Part shown: positions 21,333-33,526 of the stretch, one piece after another
Numbering within the stretch: position 1 is the stretch's first letter
Layout: each line of letters opens with the position of its first letter
Assembly (NCBI GenBank): GCA_021234155.1
Contig: JAJEKV010000004.1
Coordinates: forward strand, 29,667,305-29,731,304
Source: Isoetes taiwanensis
Lineage: Eukaryota; Streptophyta; Lycopodiopsida; Isoetales; Isoetaceae
Direction: 5' to 3'
Length of the DNA stretch: 64,000 nt
The notes under the pieces: generated by a model
What the model saw: only the letters and a program-made list of their open reading frames with translations
Database searches by the model: none
What the model was told of the DNA's origin: nothing
Made by a program: the position numbers and the translations under genes

Positions 21333-22800
21333 ACGTGCAAATGTACAGAATAAATATGCTGGTTTTCGTTAATTCACTCAACCTCATTAATCAACTTCAT
21401 TAGAAGTAATAGGAAAACGTAGAATTCTAGTGTAGATATTCACTAAGTTTTTAAATTGCTGGCGTTAATTGTAATAAATGGAAATCACGATATTAGCGAC
21501 CGAAACAAAAAGCTACGAACCTGATACCAACGATACAGTCTCACAAGATCAGTCCTAAATGTTCTTGTAATTGTCAATCTTTGTTCCCGTTTGCACATGT
21601 TAATTGAAGCAATGCAGTTTGCAAAACCTGTAACAAAGTTTTGCACAGTATGAAGGCAGTTCTAGACAACATTAAATACAATTATGAAACATAACATAAA
21701 GAAGCCTACAAAAACTATATGTCCTGTTCCATTTTCCGCTGCAGCTTACATTTTTTTAAGTTCACCAGCATTTAGAAAGCCAAATGATATTCTTATAACA
21801 CTCATTATCTTCTTGCATACACTCCAAAGCCAATTTTAGACGACATTAAATACAATTAGCAAGTGTATACATAGAGGATCCTGAAAAACCACATTAGCTG
21901 TCATATCAGGTTCTATGTGGTTTAATACATCCTATTCTTCGCTGTAATTCACATTTTAGGGGCGTGAACTAACAAAGAGATTTAAATGAAGAGGTCATTT
22001 AGCCCCGTGGAAAAATGTAGACCGTTCTGCGGATTTAAAATGCTAGCCTTGGGCCTCACAAGATGCATGCATAGAAGGCAGCTTTCCACCATGTTGAATG
22101 GGAACAATGAACATATACACAAAGATCAGGTTAATTAGTACTGGGCAGGTTTCAGATTCTCAGAAATAGGACGTGAACAAAAGACTGACATCTGATAATA
22201 TGAACTCCTTTCTAATACATGATAATTTGGCAACAGGCAAAAAACTAAACACATGCCAGACACACAAAAGGCTTAGAAACGAATTCCCTGCCAAATAACA
22301 AAATACATACACCACTCACCCTGATTCGCGTTTTCAATTCTATTTCCTCCTTTAACGTGCCTTGCACTCCCCTCCAATACCACCTATCAAATCAAACCGC
22401 ACACAGTTTCAGTTTGCTTCCCTAATTTCCTGGTGTCCACGAAATTCAGCATCCTCATCCCAATCATAACCTCCTGCATCTCGCTCTTCTAAAACACGGC
22501 CCTTCCCGGCATTGAAAAAGCGCCACAACAGAACCAAAGCCCCTACCTTCCCAACTATGACCTCGGCCAGTGCAAGCTCCCCGGTAATTTTTTGCCAGTC
22601 TCCGCCTTCGCAACCTTTCTCCGCCCCCAAATCCTTCACACTATGGCCCCTCTCTGCGGATCCGCAGGTACTCCTTCCATCCCATCCCAACTTCGTAGCA
22701 CACCGGCCGGTGGAATTAATTCCCCATACCGTCACCTTTTCTCGCCCGGTGGAATTAATTCCCTCATACACATCACCTTTCTCGCCACGTCACCAAAAAC
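21333..22800 (-). other. Leader block, unit 1, with H1 empty site
   Basis: Non-coding near Rep, then the GC-rich exon-like part at 22409-22771. GTAA joins TAAATGG at 21474/21475 where unit A carries H1. Confidence 0.75.
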
Positions 22801-22811
22801 CATACATAATT

Positions 22812-23960
22812 TTTCCAGTTCCACGTACAATAGGGGCTACCTGTCGGAAATCCCCCAGCTGCCACAATACATTTTCCTCCGAATGGTTGTTTATTGCCAC
22901 ACAACTCTTGGAGAAGGCTGTTTACTGCTAATATTACGGCCTTGTTAGCCATGGGAAATTCATCCCAAATTATTAAGCTGCTTTCCATTATCATCTGTGC
23001 ATACCCAGATTTTCGAGTCATCAAAGAATGTATGTTCGTATTGTTCTCCAATACGGGTATTTGGAATAGTGAATGAGATGTTCGACCTCCGGGATAGAGC
23101 AGTGCAGCAAGTGCGGTTGTTCCGCATGAGCTATTAGCTTGGATGCTCTTACATATAAACAAAGTGCATTGAGTAAATATGTCTTGCCAGTACCTGCTTT
23201 TCCATCAACGAAAACTGGTTTTGCTGCCTCTTTCCTGTCTATTATGTTGCATAACAGTTCAAATATTTCACGCTGATTATCATTTAATGATGCAATCATC
23301 TTTTCTAGTCTTTGCTGGTATGCATTTGTGTCTTTAAATTTCGACAATTCGTTGATGATATGCCTGTTTCTATCTGATTTCATTGGTAGTCCAAAGGCGG
23401 TTATGCTTGTCCCATGTTGCACTAGTGTATCATTTATTAGCTGTAGGCATTCATTGTAAGCTGACTCATCGTCATTTTGATATTCTTCGAGTGCATCTCT
23501 TGCTAGTGCAAATCGATATCTATTCCATAGCTCTACTGCTGGTGCCTGGTCCATTAATAGTAATGCAAATAAGAATCGCAGTTGTGACGGACTTAGAGAT
23601 AGGGCAACTGCTTCTTCATAACGAGTTCAGCCCGATTATTTCTATCTACTAATCCAAATGCTTCTGCTGCCTTCTGATATGTTTCATATTCTATACCATT
23701 TACTGTCCTTGCATCAGTCCAGCTTCTGCATGGTTTGTGTAGAAGTATCTGACGTAAGTAGAATGCTTCACCCACACGAGAAGTAGCAATCGAATGCGGC
23801 ACACTAAACTTTGGTTGCCTCGTCTTCTCACAATGTGGTGGCTATATTCAACTCAATAGCATCGTTTGGTCTCCTTGAATTTTCTTTGTTGGCAATTAGT
23901 ACATATTTTTCATTGTATTCCACGTATGTTAATTGGTCAAACTCTGAACTATTTGGTCTT
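22812..23960 (-). pseudogene. Truncated Helitron helicase, unit 2
   Basis: Same cut after motif III as unit 1. Here Walker A is intact (VFVDGKAGTGKTYLLNAL, open from 23554 to 23021), and Walker B is in an overlapping frame (22773-23162). Frame shift near 23120, where the sequence reads TGAGCTATTAGC against TGGTAAAGCTATTAGC in unit A. Motifs IV-VI are absent. Confidence 0.8.
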
Positions 23961-25192
23961 AAGAAATATCTGTCCAGTAATGATAGAGATGGTGAAGATT
24001 TTGTTGTTCGTCCAAACTGTTGTTTATTTTGTCCTTCCAAATGTAATGGAAGGCATCTGACAGCAGGTGTTTTCTTTGTTATGTTATATCCCAGTATTCT
24101 CCCACGCTACATACATTTGCGGATAAATATCGGCCATTGAGATAATCATAAACTTCATCAAGTTTTGTTTCTTGGTTTTGTTATTGCCATCTCTCTTGTC
24201 TTCTGTACACTTGTAGAACTCTACGCCTTTTCTCTTCCTTTAGCTTTATTTTTTCGCTCAAGCTGATATCTAATAGAGTCGAAGCCTTTGTAAATATAAT
24301 CGTATACATATGAAAATATGTGAACCGTCGAAACAACATCAATTGTTATGTGCCAGTTCATTTTGTGCAATAAAAACTTGTTGTATGGCACAAGATATGC
24401 ATCATTCATATGTCTTCTTCTATCTTTGCATGTATCCTTTTTCATCTATATATGTGTTTTTCTATGACGGAGGACGAGGGAATTTCCAACAAGCAATCTC
24501 CTTTTACGAACACCTAAAAAGAATGATGGTGTATCATAAATTTCTCTACTTTTATTCGATTCGGATATATATCGTTGGCAATTCAGTGAGAAATAAGTTC
24601 ATCAATTACACCGATTGGAATATCTATTTACGTTCTCGATTATTAAATGCGCATGAGGTAAGCCCATTTTCTGAAATTCCACAACATGAATCATATAAGA
24701 GATAGGTCCAAAATCTTGTTTTAGAAGTTTTTTAGTTCATGTAGACGGCTATGGAATGCTCGACAAACAACTACTGGCAAATCTGCACTTATTTTTCCTT
24801 GGACTGTTTTTTCTCGGATTTCATGCCAATCCGGATTAGTGGTCATAGTTATGAAGAAAGATGGATGTCCTTTTGATCTTACTAAAGAAAAGGTCGTCGG
24901 CAACTTTGAAGCACGTACACGGGGCAACGGCCTCCTTAAAAATGGCGATGGCAAAATGGCGTCATCTCCATTCTCATTATCATCATCGTCAAAGTCATTC
25001 TGGGTTGACAGATTCACTTTTTTTATATCCTTCCGTCGATATGTAATTTAATCTTTCTTCTTCAACTCGTGAGAACATGTCAACTAAATATTCACCGCAA
25101 AGCCATCCTAATTGTGTGAATCTTAGTTCGTGCAATAGTCGTTGTCTATACCATTGAATCTGAGATAATCCAAATTCATTAGTGGATTCCAC
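23961..25192 (-). pseudogene. Helitron Rep domain, unit 2 (heavily indel-marked)
   Basis: Same Rep domain as unit 1, but broken by many small changes between 24100 and 24720. Nearly every change sits on a CAG or CTG triplet of the intact unit 3 copy. Pieces recognised: KPHLILR-equivalent region near 24640, DAYLVPYNKFLLHKMN (24221-24445) and TNPDWHEIREKTVQGK (24721-25017). It would be inactive if the sequence is correct. Confidence 0.75.
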
Positions 25193-26688
25193 CCTTTGTT
25201 AGATGCGGGAAAAATAGTGGATATTGTAGGGTTTCATATAGCGGATCTAAGATGCTCATAAACCTCGGCGAGCCTTCATGTCGCAGCCAAAAACCTACTA
25301 ACCTCGGCTCAATAACTGTTGTATTGCTCACGTCAGCAATAGCTGCTATTTCATCTTTTGCTGTTATATCGCCACTAATAAGCATCACGTCCTCTTTTTT
25401 CATGTTTGCAACATTTTTTAAAGCTCGCACAAATGGATTTACTTCATCTAGCAGGCTGCCTATCTGTGAGACCCATTCAAATTTGATTTTATTTGAGGAT
25501 GCTACCCTATAACGTTCTGACTCATCATAAATATACCGGTATAAAGGATTACTTTGTTAGGCGTGGGTAACGATCGTGATATGTTCTCCCCATTATTGTA
25601 ACAGATGATGGGGCAGTTAGATGGATAAATGAGCCGTTTACACCAAGTACACTGAGACAGAATAAATTATTTATTTTCCGTGAATCCTTGCAAAAGTTAT
25701 TATCACAATACAATGCTTCAATTCTCTCTGGCAGCTTTGGAAGTTTTGGTAATTTCCACTTTCCATTATTACAGCAGAATCCTTTTCTCTCTGTACTTAG
25801 CAATTCCAATGCACACATTTCACATGTCTTATTCCAGCTGCAATCCACCTCTTGCATTGCAGATTTTCTGTTCATTTTTGATATCAACTTTCCCCAATAG
25901 GTCGTTCCCACACAATGAATTTCGTTATCGTCTGTGTTATTACTTATTATCTCGTTCATATTCTCTTTGGTAACATCTTTGCCTACATCATCTTTTTTGC
26001 TTATACGTCTTTTCTTGTACATGCCACTTATATCACCATGATCTCATGAACGCCGCGTCTTATCATCAGAAGAACGATTCCATGATTGGTTACTTTCTAC
26101 TTTTGCGATGGCACTTATTAACTCGTTCCTATGGTAGTCACATTCACCACACCTCCTTTAGGACGACCTCGTTTGCGAATAGTGATAGGAACTTCCTTAT
26201 TTTCCCTATCATTACATGCTTTTATGCCATCTCCTTTTCTTTTTCTCTTTGTTACATCATGATCTGTAAACGTCGTCTTATGATCGTGAATAGTGACAGG
26301 AACTTCCTTACTTTCACTATAATTAAATGCTTTAATGCTATCCCTTTTTTCTTTTTCTCTTTGTTACATCATGATCGTAAATCTTTGTCTTATCATCTGA
26401 AGAACGATTCCATGATTCGTTACTTTCTACCTTGCGATGGTATTTATTAACCATCGTTCCTGCGGCAGTTGCATTCATCACACTTTCTTTAGGACGACCT
26501 CGTTTGCGAATGCTGTCTTGAATAGTGACAGGAACTTTCTTACTTTCTCTATTATTATATGCTTTCATGGTATCCCTTCTGCTTCTTTTCCTTTTTGTTA
26601 ATTCAGACGTTTTTCTATGCTCGAGCTCCATTATTATATGGGTACCTCTATGACTGAAACTATAGAGATGTATGTTCCTGGATTTCAT
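25179..26688 (-). pseudogene. Helitron RepHel N-terminal region, unit 2
   Basis: Pieces in order: MKSRNIHLYS with the first RKRGRPK (26338-26688), basic repeats, the zinc-like region MYKKRRISKKDD...CEMCALELLS (25549-26022), and ADVSNTTVIEPRLVGFWLRHEG (25179-25430). Frame breaks near 26045-26135, 26350 and 25560 coincide with short GC or CWG sites. Confidence 0.75.
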
Positions 26689-28159
26689 ACGTGCAAATGT
26701 ACAGAATAAATATGCTGGTTTTCGTTAATTCACTCAACCTCATTAATCAACTTCATTAGAAGTAATAGGAAAACGTAGAATTCTAGTGTAGATATTCACT
26801 AAGTTTTTAAATTGCTGGCGTTAATTGTAATAAATGGAAATCACGATATTAGCGACCGAAACAAAAAGCTACGAACCTGATACCAACGATACAGTCTCAC
26901 AAGATCAGTCCTAAATGTTCTTGTAATTGTCAATCTTTGTTCCCGTTTGCACATGTTAATTGAAGCAATGCAGTTTGCAAAACCTGTAACAAAGTTTTGC
27001 ACAGTATGAAGGCAGTTCTAGACAACATTAAATACAATTACGAAACATAGACATAAAGAAGCCTACAAAAACTATATGTCCTGTTCCATTTTCCGCTGCA
27101 GCTTACATTTTTTTAAGTTCACCAGCATTTAGAAAGCCAAATGATATTCTTATAACACTCATTATCTTCTTGCATACACTCCAAAGCCAATTTTAGACGA
27201 CATTAAATACAATTAGCAAGTGTATACATAGAGGATCCTGAAAAACCACATTAGCTGTCATATCAGGTTCTATGTGGTTTAATACATCCTATTCTTCGCT
27301 GTAATTCACATTTTAGGGGCGTGAACTAACAAAGAGATTTAAATGAAGAGGTCATTTAGCCCCGTGGAAAAATGTAGACCGTTCTGCGGATTTAAAATGC
27401 TAGCCTTGGGCCTCACAAGATGCATGCATAGAAGGCAGCTTTCCACCATGTTGAATGGGAACAATGAACATATACACAAAGATCAGGTTAATTAGTCTTT
27501 GGGCGGGGTTTGATTCTCGAAATAGGGCGTGAACAAAAGACTGACATCTGATAATATGAACTCCTTTCTAATACATGATAATTTGGCAACAGGCAAAAAA
27601 ACTAAACACATGCCAGACACACAAAAGGCTTAGAAACGAATTCCCTGCCAAATAACAAAATACATACACCACTCACCCTGATTCGCGTTTTCGATTCTAT
27701 TTCCTCCTTTAACGTGCCTTGCACTCCCCTTCAATACCACCTATCAAATCAAACCGCACACAGTTTCAGTTTGCTTCCCTAATTTCCTGGTGTCCACGAA
27801 ATTCAGCATCCTCATCCCAATCAGAACCTCCTGCATCTCGCTCTTCTAAAACCACGGCCCTTCGGCATTGAAAAAGCGCCCATGAGAACCAAAGCCTCTA
27901 CCTTCCCAACTATGACCTCGGCGATTGCAAGCTCCCGGTAATTTTTTGCGGTCTCGCCCGCCAACCTTTCTCAGCCCCCAAATCCTTCACACTATGGCCC
28001 TCTCTGCGATCCCGGCAGGTACTCCTTCCATCCCATCCCAACTTCGTAGCACACCAGCCAGGTGGAATTAATTCCCCCATACACGTCACCTTTCTCTCGC
28101 CAGGTGGAATTAATTCCCTCATACACATCACCTTTCTCTCGCCACGTCACCAAAAAAAC
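26689..28159 (-). other. Leader block, unit 2, with H1 empty site
   Basis: Repeats the unit 1 leader. Empty site at 26830/26831. The GC-rich exon-like part at about 27700-28030 is broken by several indels. Confidence 0.75.
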
Positions 28160-28170
28160 CATACATAATT

Positions 28171-29192
28171 TTTCCAGTTCCACGTACAATAGGGGCTACC
28201 TGTCGGAAATCCCCCAGCGATGCTGCCACAATACATTTTCCTCCGAATGGTTGTTTATTGCCACACAACTCTTGGAGAAGGCTGTTTACTGCTAATATTA
28301 CGGCCTTGTTAGCCATGGGAAATTCATCCCAAATTATTAAGCTGCTTTCCATTATCATCTGTGCATACCCAGATTTTCGAGTCATCAAAGAATGTATGTT
28401 CGTATTGTTCTCCAATACGGGTATTTGGAATAGTGAATGAGATGTTCGACCTCCGGGATAGAAGCAGTGCAGCAAGTGCGGTTGTTCCGCATGAGCTATT
28501 AGCTTGGATGCTCTTACATATAAACAAAGTGCATTGAGTAAATATGTCTTGCCAGTACCTGCTTTTCCATCAACGAAAACTGGTTTTGCTGCCTCTTTCC
28601 TGTCTATTATGTTGCATAACAGTTCAAATATTTCACGCTGATTATCATTTAATGATGCAATCATCTTTTCTAGACTTTGTTGGTATGCATTTGTGTCTTT
28701 AAATTTCGACAATTCGTTGATGATATGCCTGTTTCTATCGATTTCATTGGTAGTCCAAAGGCGGTTATGCTTGTCCCATGTTGCACTAGTGTATCATTTA
28801 TTAGTGTAGGCATTCATTGTAAAAGCTGACTCATCGTCATTTTGATATTCTTCGAGTGCATCTCTTGCTAGTGCAAATCGATATCTATTCCATAGCTCTA
28901 CTGCTGGTGCCTGGTCCATTAATAGTAATGCAAATAAGAATCGCAGTTGTGACGGACTTAGAGATAGGGCAACTGCTTCTTCATAACGAGTTCAGCCCGA
29001 TTATTTGTATCTACTAATCCAAATGCTTCTGCTGCCTTCTGATATGTTTCATATTCTATACCATTTACTGTCCTTGCATCAGTCCAGCTTCTGCATGGTT
29101 TGTGTAGAAGTATCTGACGTAAGTAGAATGCTTCACCCACACGAGAAGTAGCAATCGAATGCGGCACACTAAACTTTGGTTGCCTCGTCTTC
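28171..29192 (-). pseudogene. Truncated Helitron helicase, unit 3
   Basis: 194 codons open at 28128-28712, with Walker A (FVDGKAGTGKTYLL), Walker B (IIWDEFPM) and motif III (GDFRQVAPIVRGTGK). The frame then passes into the leader junction (IMYGFFGDVARER). Frame breaks near 28735 and 28805 separate it from the linker, and the linker from Rep. Motifs IV-VI are absent. Confidence 0.8.
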
Positions 29193-30365
29193 TCACAATG
29201 TGGCCGCTATATTCAACTCAATAGCATCGTTTGGTCTCCTTGAATTTTCTTTGTTGGCAATTAGTACATATTTTTCATTGTATTCCACGTATGTTAATTG
29301 GTCAAACTCTGAACTATTTGGTCTTAAGAAATATCTGTCCAGTAATGATAGAGATGGTGAAGATTTTGTTGTTCGTCCAAACTGTTGTTTATTTTGTCCT
29401 TCCAAATGTAATGGAAGGCATCTGACAGCAGGTGTTTTCTTTGTTATGTTATATCCCAGTATTCTCCATGCTGCTTCTGTTGCAGATAAATATCGGCCAT
29501 TGAGATAATCATGAACTTCATCAACTGGTTTCTTGGTTTTGTTATTGCCATCTCTCTTGTCTTCCTGTACACTTGTAGAACTCTCTGCCTTTTCTCTTCC
29601 TTTAGCTTTATTTTTCTGCTCAAGCTGATATCTAATAGAGTCGAAGCCTTTGTAAATATAACTGTATACATATGAAAATATGTGAACCGTCGAAGCAACA
29701 TCAATTGTTATGTGACAGTTCATTTTGTGCAATAAAAACTTGTTGTATGGCACAAGATATGCATCATTCATATGTCTTCTTCTATACTGCATGTATCCTT
29801 TTTCATCTATATATGTGTTTTCTGTGACAGGACGAGGGAATTTCCAACAGCAATCTCCTTTTTCTGAACACCTAAAAGAATGATGGTGTATCATAAATTT
29901 CTCTACTTTTATTCGTTCAGATATATCTGTTGGCAATTCAGCAGAAATAAGTTCATCAATTACACTGATTGGAATATCTATTTCTGTTCTCAGTATTAAA
30001 TGCGCATGAGGTAAGCCCATTTTCTGAAATTCCACAACATGAATCATATAAGAGATAGGTCCAAAATACTGTTTTAGAAGTTTTTTTAGTTCATGTAGAC
30101 GGCTATGGAATGCTCGACAAACAACTACTGGCAAATCTGCACTTATTTTTCCTTGGACTGTTTTTTCTCGGATTTCATGCCAATCCGGATTAGTGGTCAT
30201 AGTTATGAAGAAAGATGGATGTCCTTTTGATCTTACTAAGGCGAGTGCGTCGGCAACTTGAGCTGTACACCAGCGGCGGCAGCCTAAAAATGACGATGGC
30301 AAAATGACGTCATCTCCATTCTCATTATCATCATCGTCAAAGTCATTCTGGGTTGACAGATTCAC
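29193..30365 (-). CDS. Helitron Rep domain, unit 3 (best preserved)
   Basis: 390 open codons run from MNLSTQNDFDDDD through TNPDWHEIREKTVQGK, the HUH motif GLPHAHLILRTEID, CSEKGDCCWKFPRP and SYVYSYIYKGFD, to the linker KYVLIANKENSRRPND. It overlaps the upstream frame (30343-31227) by 23 nt in another frame, so one indel at the AAAAAAGT run near 30370 probably separates two halves of one protein. Confidence 0.85.
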   Translation of the reverse strand: MNLSTQNDFDDDDNENGDDVILPSSFLGCRRWCTAQVADALALVRSKGHPSFFITMTTNPDWHEIREKTVQGKISADLPVVVCRAFHSRLHELKKLLKQYFGPISYMIHVVEFQKMGLPHAHLILRTEIDIPISVIDELISAELPTDISERIKVEKFMIHHHSFRCSEKGDCCWKFPRPVTENTYIDEKGYMQYRRRHMNDAYLVPYNKFLLHKMNCHITIDVASTVHIFSYVYSYIYKGFDSIRYQLEQKNKAKGREKAESSTSVQEDKRDGNNKTKKPVDEVHDYLNGRYLSATEAAWRILGYNITKKTPAVRCLPLHLEGQNKQQFGRTTKSSPSLSLLDRYFLRPNSSEFDQLTYVEYNEKYVLIANKENSRRPNDAIELNIAATL

Positions 30366-32038
30366 TTTTTTTATATCCTTCCGTCGATATGTAATTTAAT
30401 CTTTCTTCTTCAACTCGTGAGAACATGTCAACTAAATATTCACCGCAAAGCCATCCTAATTGTGTGAATCTTAGTTCGTGCAATAGTCGTTGTCTATACC
30501 ATTGAATCTGAGATAATCCAAATTCATTCCGTGGATTCCACCCTGCTGTTCCGTGCGGGAAAAATAGTGGATATTGTAGGGTTTCATATAGCGGATCTAA
30601 GATGCTCATAAACCTCGGCGAGCCTTCATGTCGCAGCCAAAAACCTACTAACCTCGGCTCAATAACTGTTGTATTGCTCACGTCAGCAATAGCTGCTATT
30701 TCATCTTTTGCTGTTATATCGCCACTAATAAGCATCACGTCCTCTTTTTTCATGTTTGCAACATTTTTTAAAGCTCGCACAAATGGATTTACTTCATCTA
30801 GCAGGCTGCCTATCTGTGAGACCCATTCAAATTTGATTTTATTTGAGGATGCTACCCTATAACGTTCTGACTCATCATAAATATACCAGCGCAAAGGATT
30901 ACTTTGTTCCGACGTGGGTAACAGTCTGTGATATGTTCTCCCCATTATTGTAACAGATGATGGGGCAGTTAGATGGATAAATGAGCCGTTTACACCAAGT
31001 ACACTGAGACAGAATAAATTATTTATTTTCCGTGAATCCCTGCAAAAGTTATTATCACAATACAATGCTTCAATTCTCTCTGGCAGCTTTGGAAGTTTTG
31101 GTAATTTCCACTTTCCATTATTACAGCAGAATCCTTTTCTCTCTGTACTTAGCAATTCCAATGCACACATTTCACATGTCTTATTCCAGCTGCAATCCAC
31201 CTCTTGCATTGCAGATTTTCTATTCATTTTTTATATCAACTTTCCCCAATAGGTCGTTCCCACACAATGAATTTCGTTATCGTCTGTGTTATTACTTATT
31301 ATCTCGTTCATATTCTCTTTGGTAACATCTTTGCCTACATCATCTTTTTTGCTTATACGTCTTTTCTTGTACATGCCACTTATATCACCATGATCTGTAA
31401 ACGCCGTCTTATCATCCGAAGAACGATTCCATGATTGGTTACTCTCTACTTTGCGATGGCACTTATTAACTACCGTTCCTATGGTAGTCACATTCACCAC
31501 ACCTCCTTTAGGACGACCTCGTTTGCGAATAGTGATAGGAACTTCCTTATTTTCCCTATCATTACATGCTTTTATGCCATCTCCTTTTCTTTTTCTCTTT
31601 TGTTACATCATGATCTGTAAACACCGTCTTATGATCGTGAATAGTGACAGGAACTTCCTTACTTTCCCTATCATTACATGCTTTTATGCTATCCCTTTTT
31701 CTTTTTCTCTTTGTTACATCATAATCTGTAAACCCCGTCTTATCATCTGAAGAACGATTCCATGATTCGTTACTTTCTACCTGGCGATGGTATTTATTAA
31801 CCATCGTTCCTGCGGCAGTTGCATTCATCACACTTTCTTTAGGACGACCTCGCTTGCAAATGCTGTCTTGAATAGTGACAGGAACTTTCTTACTTTCTCT
31901 ATTATTATATGCTTTCATGGTATCCCTTCTGCTTCTTTTCCTTTTTGTTAATTCAGACGTTTTTCTATGCTCGAGCTCCATTACTATATGGGTACCTCTA
32001 TGACTGAAACTATAGAGATGTATGTTCCTGGATTTCAT
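30343..32038 (-). pseudogene. Helitron RepHel N-terminal region, unit 3
   Basis: Open blocks at 31562-32038 (ATG start, first AT-hook read as CKRGRPK), 31231-31500, and 30343-31227 (294 codons, zinc-like region, GRTYHRLLPTSEQSNPLRW, LFFPHGTAGWNPRNEFGL). Breaks are single-base: an extra T at 31601 and a TGA near 31228 where other units read GAT. Nearly intact. Confidence 0.8.
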
Positions 32039-33526
32039 ACGTGCAAATGTACAGAATAAATATGCTGGTTTTCATTAATTCACTCAACCTCATTAATCAA
32101 CTTCATTAGAAGTAATAGGAAAACGTAGAATTCTAGTGTAGATATTCACTAAGTTTTTAAATTGCTGGCGTTAATTCTAATAAATGGAAATCATGATATT
32201 AGCGACCGAAACAAAAAGCTACGAACCTGATACCAACGATACAGTCTCACAAGATCAGTCCTAAATGTTCTTGTAATTGTCAATCTTTGTTCCCGTTTGC
32301 ACATGTTAATTGAAGCAATAGCAGTTTGCAAAACCTGTAACAAAGTTTTGCATAGTATGAAGGCAGTTCTAGACAACATTAAATACAATTACGAAACATA
32401 GACATAAAGAAGCCTGCAAAAACTATATGTCCTGTTCCATTTTCCGCTGCAGCTTACATTTTTTTAAGTTCACCAGCATTTAGAAAGCCAAATGATATTC
32501 TTATAACACTCATTATCTTCTTGCATACACTCCAAAGCCAATTTTAGACGACATTAAATACAATTAGCAAGTGTATACATAGAGGATCCTGCAAAAAACC
32601 ACATTAGCTATCATATCAGGTTCTATGTGATTTAATACATCCTATTCTTCGCTGTAATTCACGTTTTAGGGGCGTGAACTAACAAAGAGATTTAAATGAA
32701 GAGGTCATGTAGCCCCGTGGAAAAATGTAGACCGTTCTGTGGATTTAAAATGCTAGCCTTGGGCCTCACAAGATGCATGCATAGAAGGCAGCTTTCCACC
32801 ATGTTGAATGGGAACAGTGAACATATACACAAAGATCAGGTTAATTAGTACTGGGCAGGTTTCAGATTCTCGGAAATAGGACGTGAACAAAAGACTGACA
32901 TCTGATAATATGAACTCCTTTCTAATACATGATAATTTGGCAACAGGCAAAAAACTAAACACATGCCAGACACACAAAAGGCTTAGAAACGAATTCCCTG
33001 CCAAATAACAAAATACATACACCACTCACCCTGATTCGCGTTTTCAATTCTATTTCCTCCTTTAACGTGCCTTGCACTCCCCTCCAATACCACCTATCAA
33101 ATCAAACCGCACACAGTTTCAGTTTGCTTCCCTAATTTCCTGGTGTCCACGAAATTCAGCATCCTCATCCCAATCAGAACCTCCTGCATCTCGCTCTTCT
33201 AAAACACGGCCCTTCCCGGCATTGAAAAAGCGCCACAACAGAACCAAAGCCCCTACCTTCCCAACTATGACCTCGGCCAGTGCAAGCTCCCCGGTAATTT
33301 TTTGCCAGTCTCCGCCTTCGCAACCTTTCTCCGCCCCCAAATCCTTCACACTATGGCCCCTCTCTGCAGTCACGCCGTACTCCTTCCATCCCATCCCAAC
33401 TCGTAGCACACCAGCCAGGTGGAATTAATTCCCCCATACACGTCACCTTTCTCTCGCCAGGTGAAATTAATTCCCTCATACACATCACCTTTCTCTCGCC
33501 ACGTCACCAAAAAAACCATACATAAT
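32039..33526 (-). other. Leader block, unit 3 (outermost), with H1 empty site
   Basis: Same leader as the other units, with empty site at 32180/32181 (CTAA|TAAATGG). The GC-rich exon-like part is open at 33119-33409 on the minus strand. It ends at about 33526, where the sequence becomes unique. Confidence 0.75.

Larger units (their letters stand above)
3065..33526 (-). mobile_element. Large RPA1- and Rep/helicase-encoding Helitron with tandem amplification
   Basis: The 3' end is placed at 3065 by the hairpin at 3077-3094 and an A flank. From 3' to 5' it holds an RPA1-like gene, a repeat-rich spacer, the full PIF1-like helicase, Rep and an AT-hook N-terminal region, a leader, and then three tandem copies of helicase half, Rep, N-terminus and leader. 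The 5' TC terminus was not found: the array ends at about 33526, and the true end may lie anywhere from there to about 35400. The element sits downstream of the E2 pol. Confidence 0.65.
17459..33526 (-). repeat. Tandem array of three 5.35 kb Helitron units
   Basis: The units start at 17459, 22801 and 28160 and end at 33516-33526, giving periods of 5342, 5359 and 5357 bp. Each unit contains, left to right on the plus strand: a helicase cut after motif III, Rep, the AT-hook N-terminus, and the leader. At each junction the leader end CATACATAATTTT runs straight into helicase TCCAGTTCCACG; both parents have a T run there. At the far right the leader continues instead into ATATGAGGAAG, the original outer sequence. 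Confidence 0.9.

Noticed and set aside
17459-33526. End-to-end rolling-circle Helitron tandem
   Set aside because: The junction lies inside the helicase and lacks both the 3' hairpin and a 5' TC end.
17459-33526. CRISPR-like or satellite array
   Set aside because: The period is 5.35 kb and each unit is recognisably a Helitron gene region.
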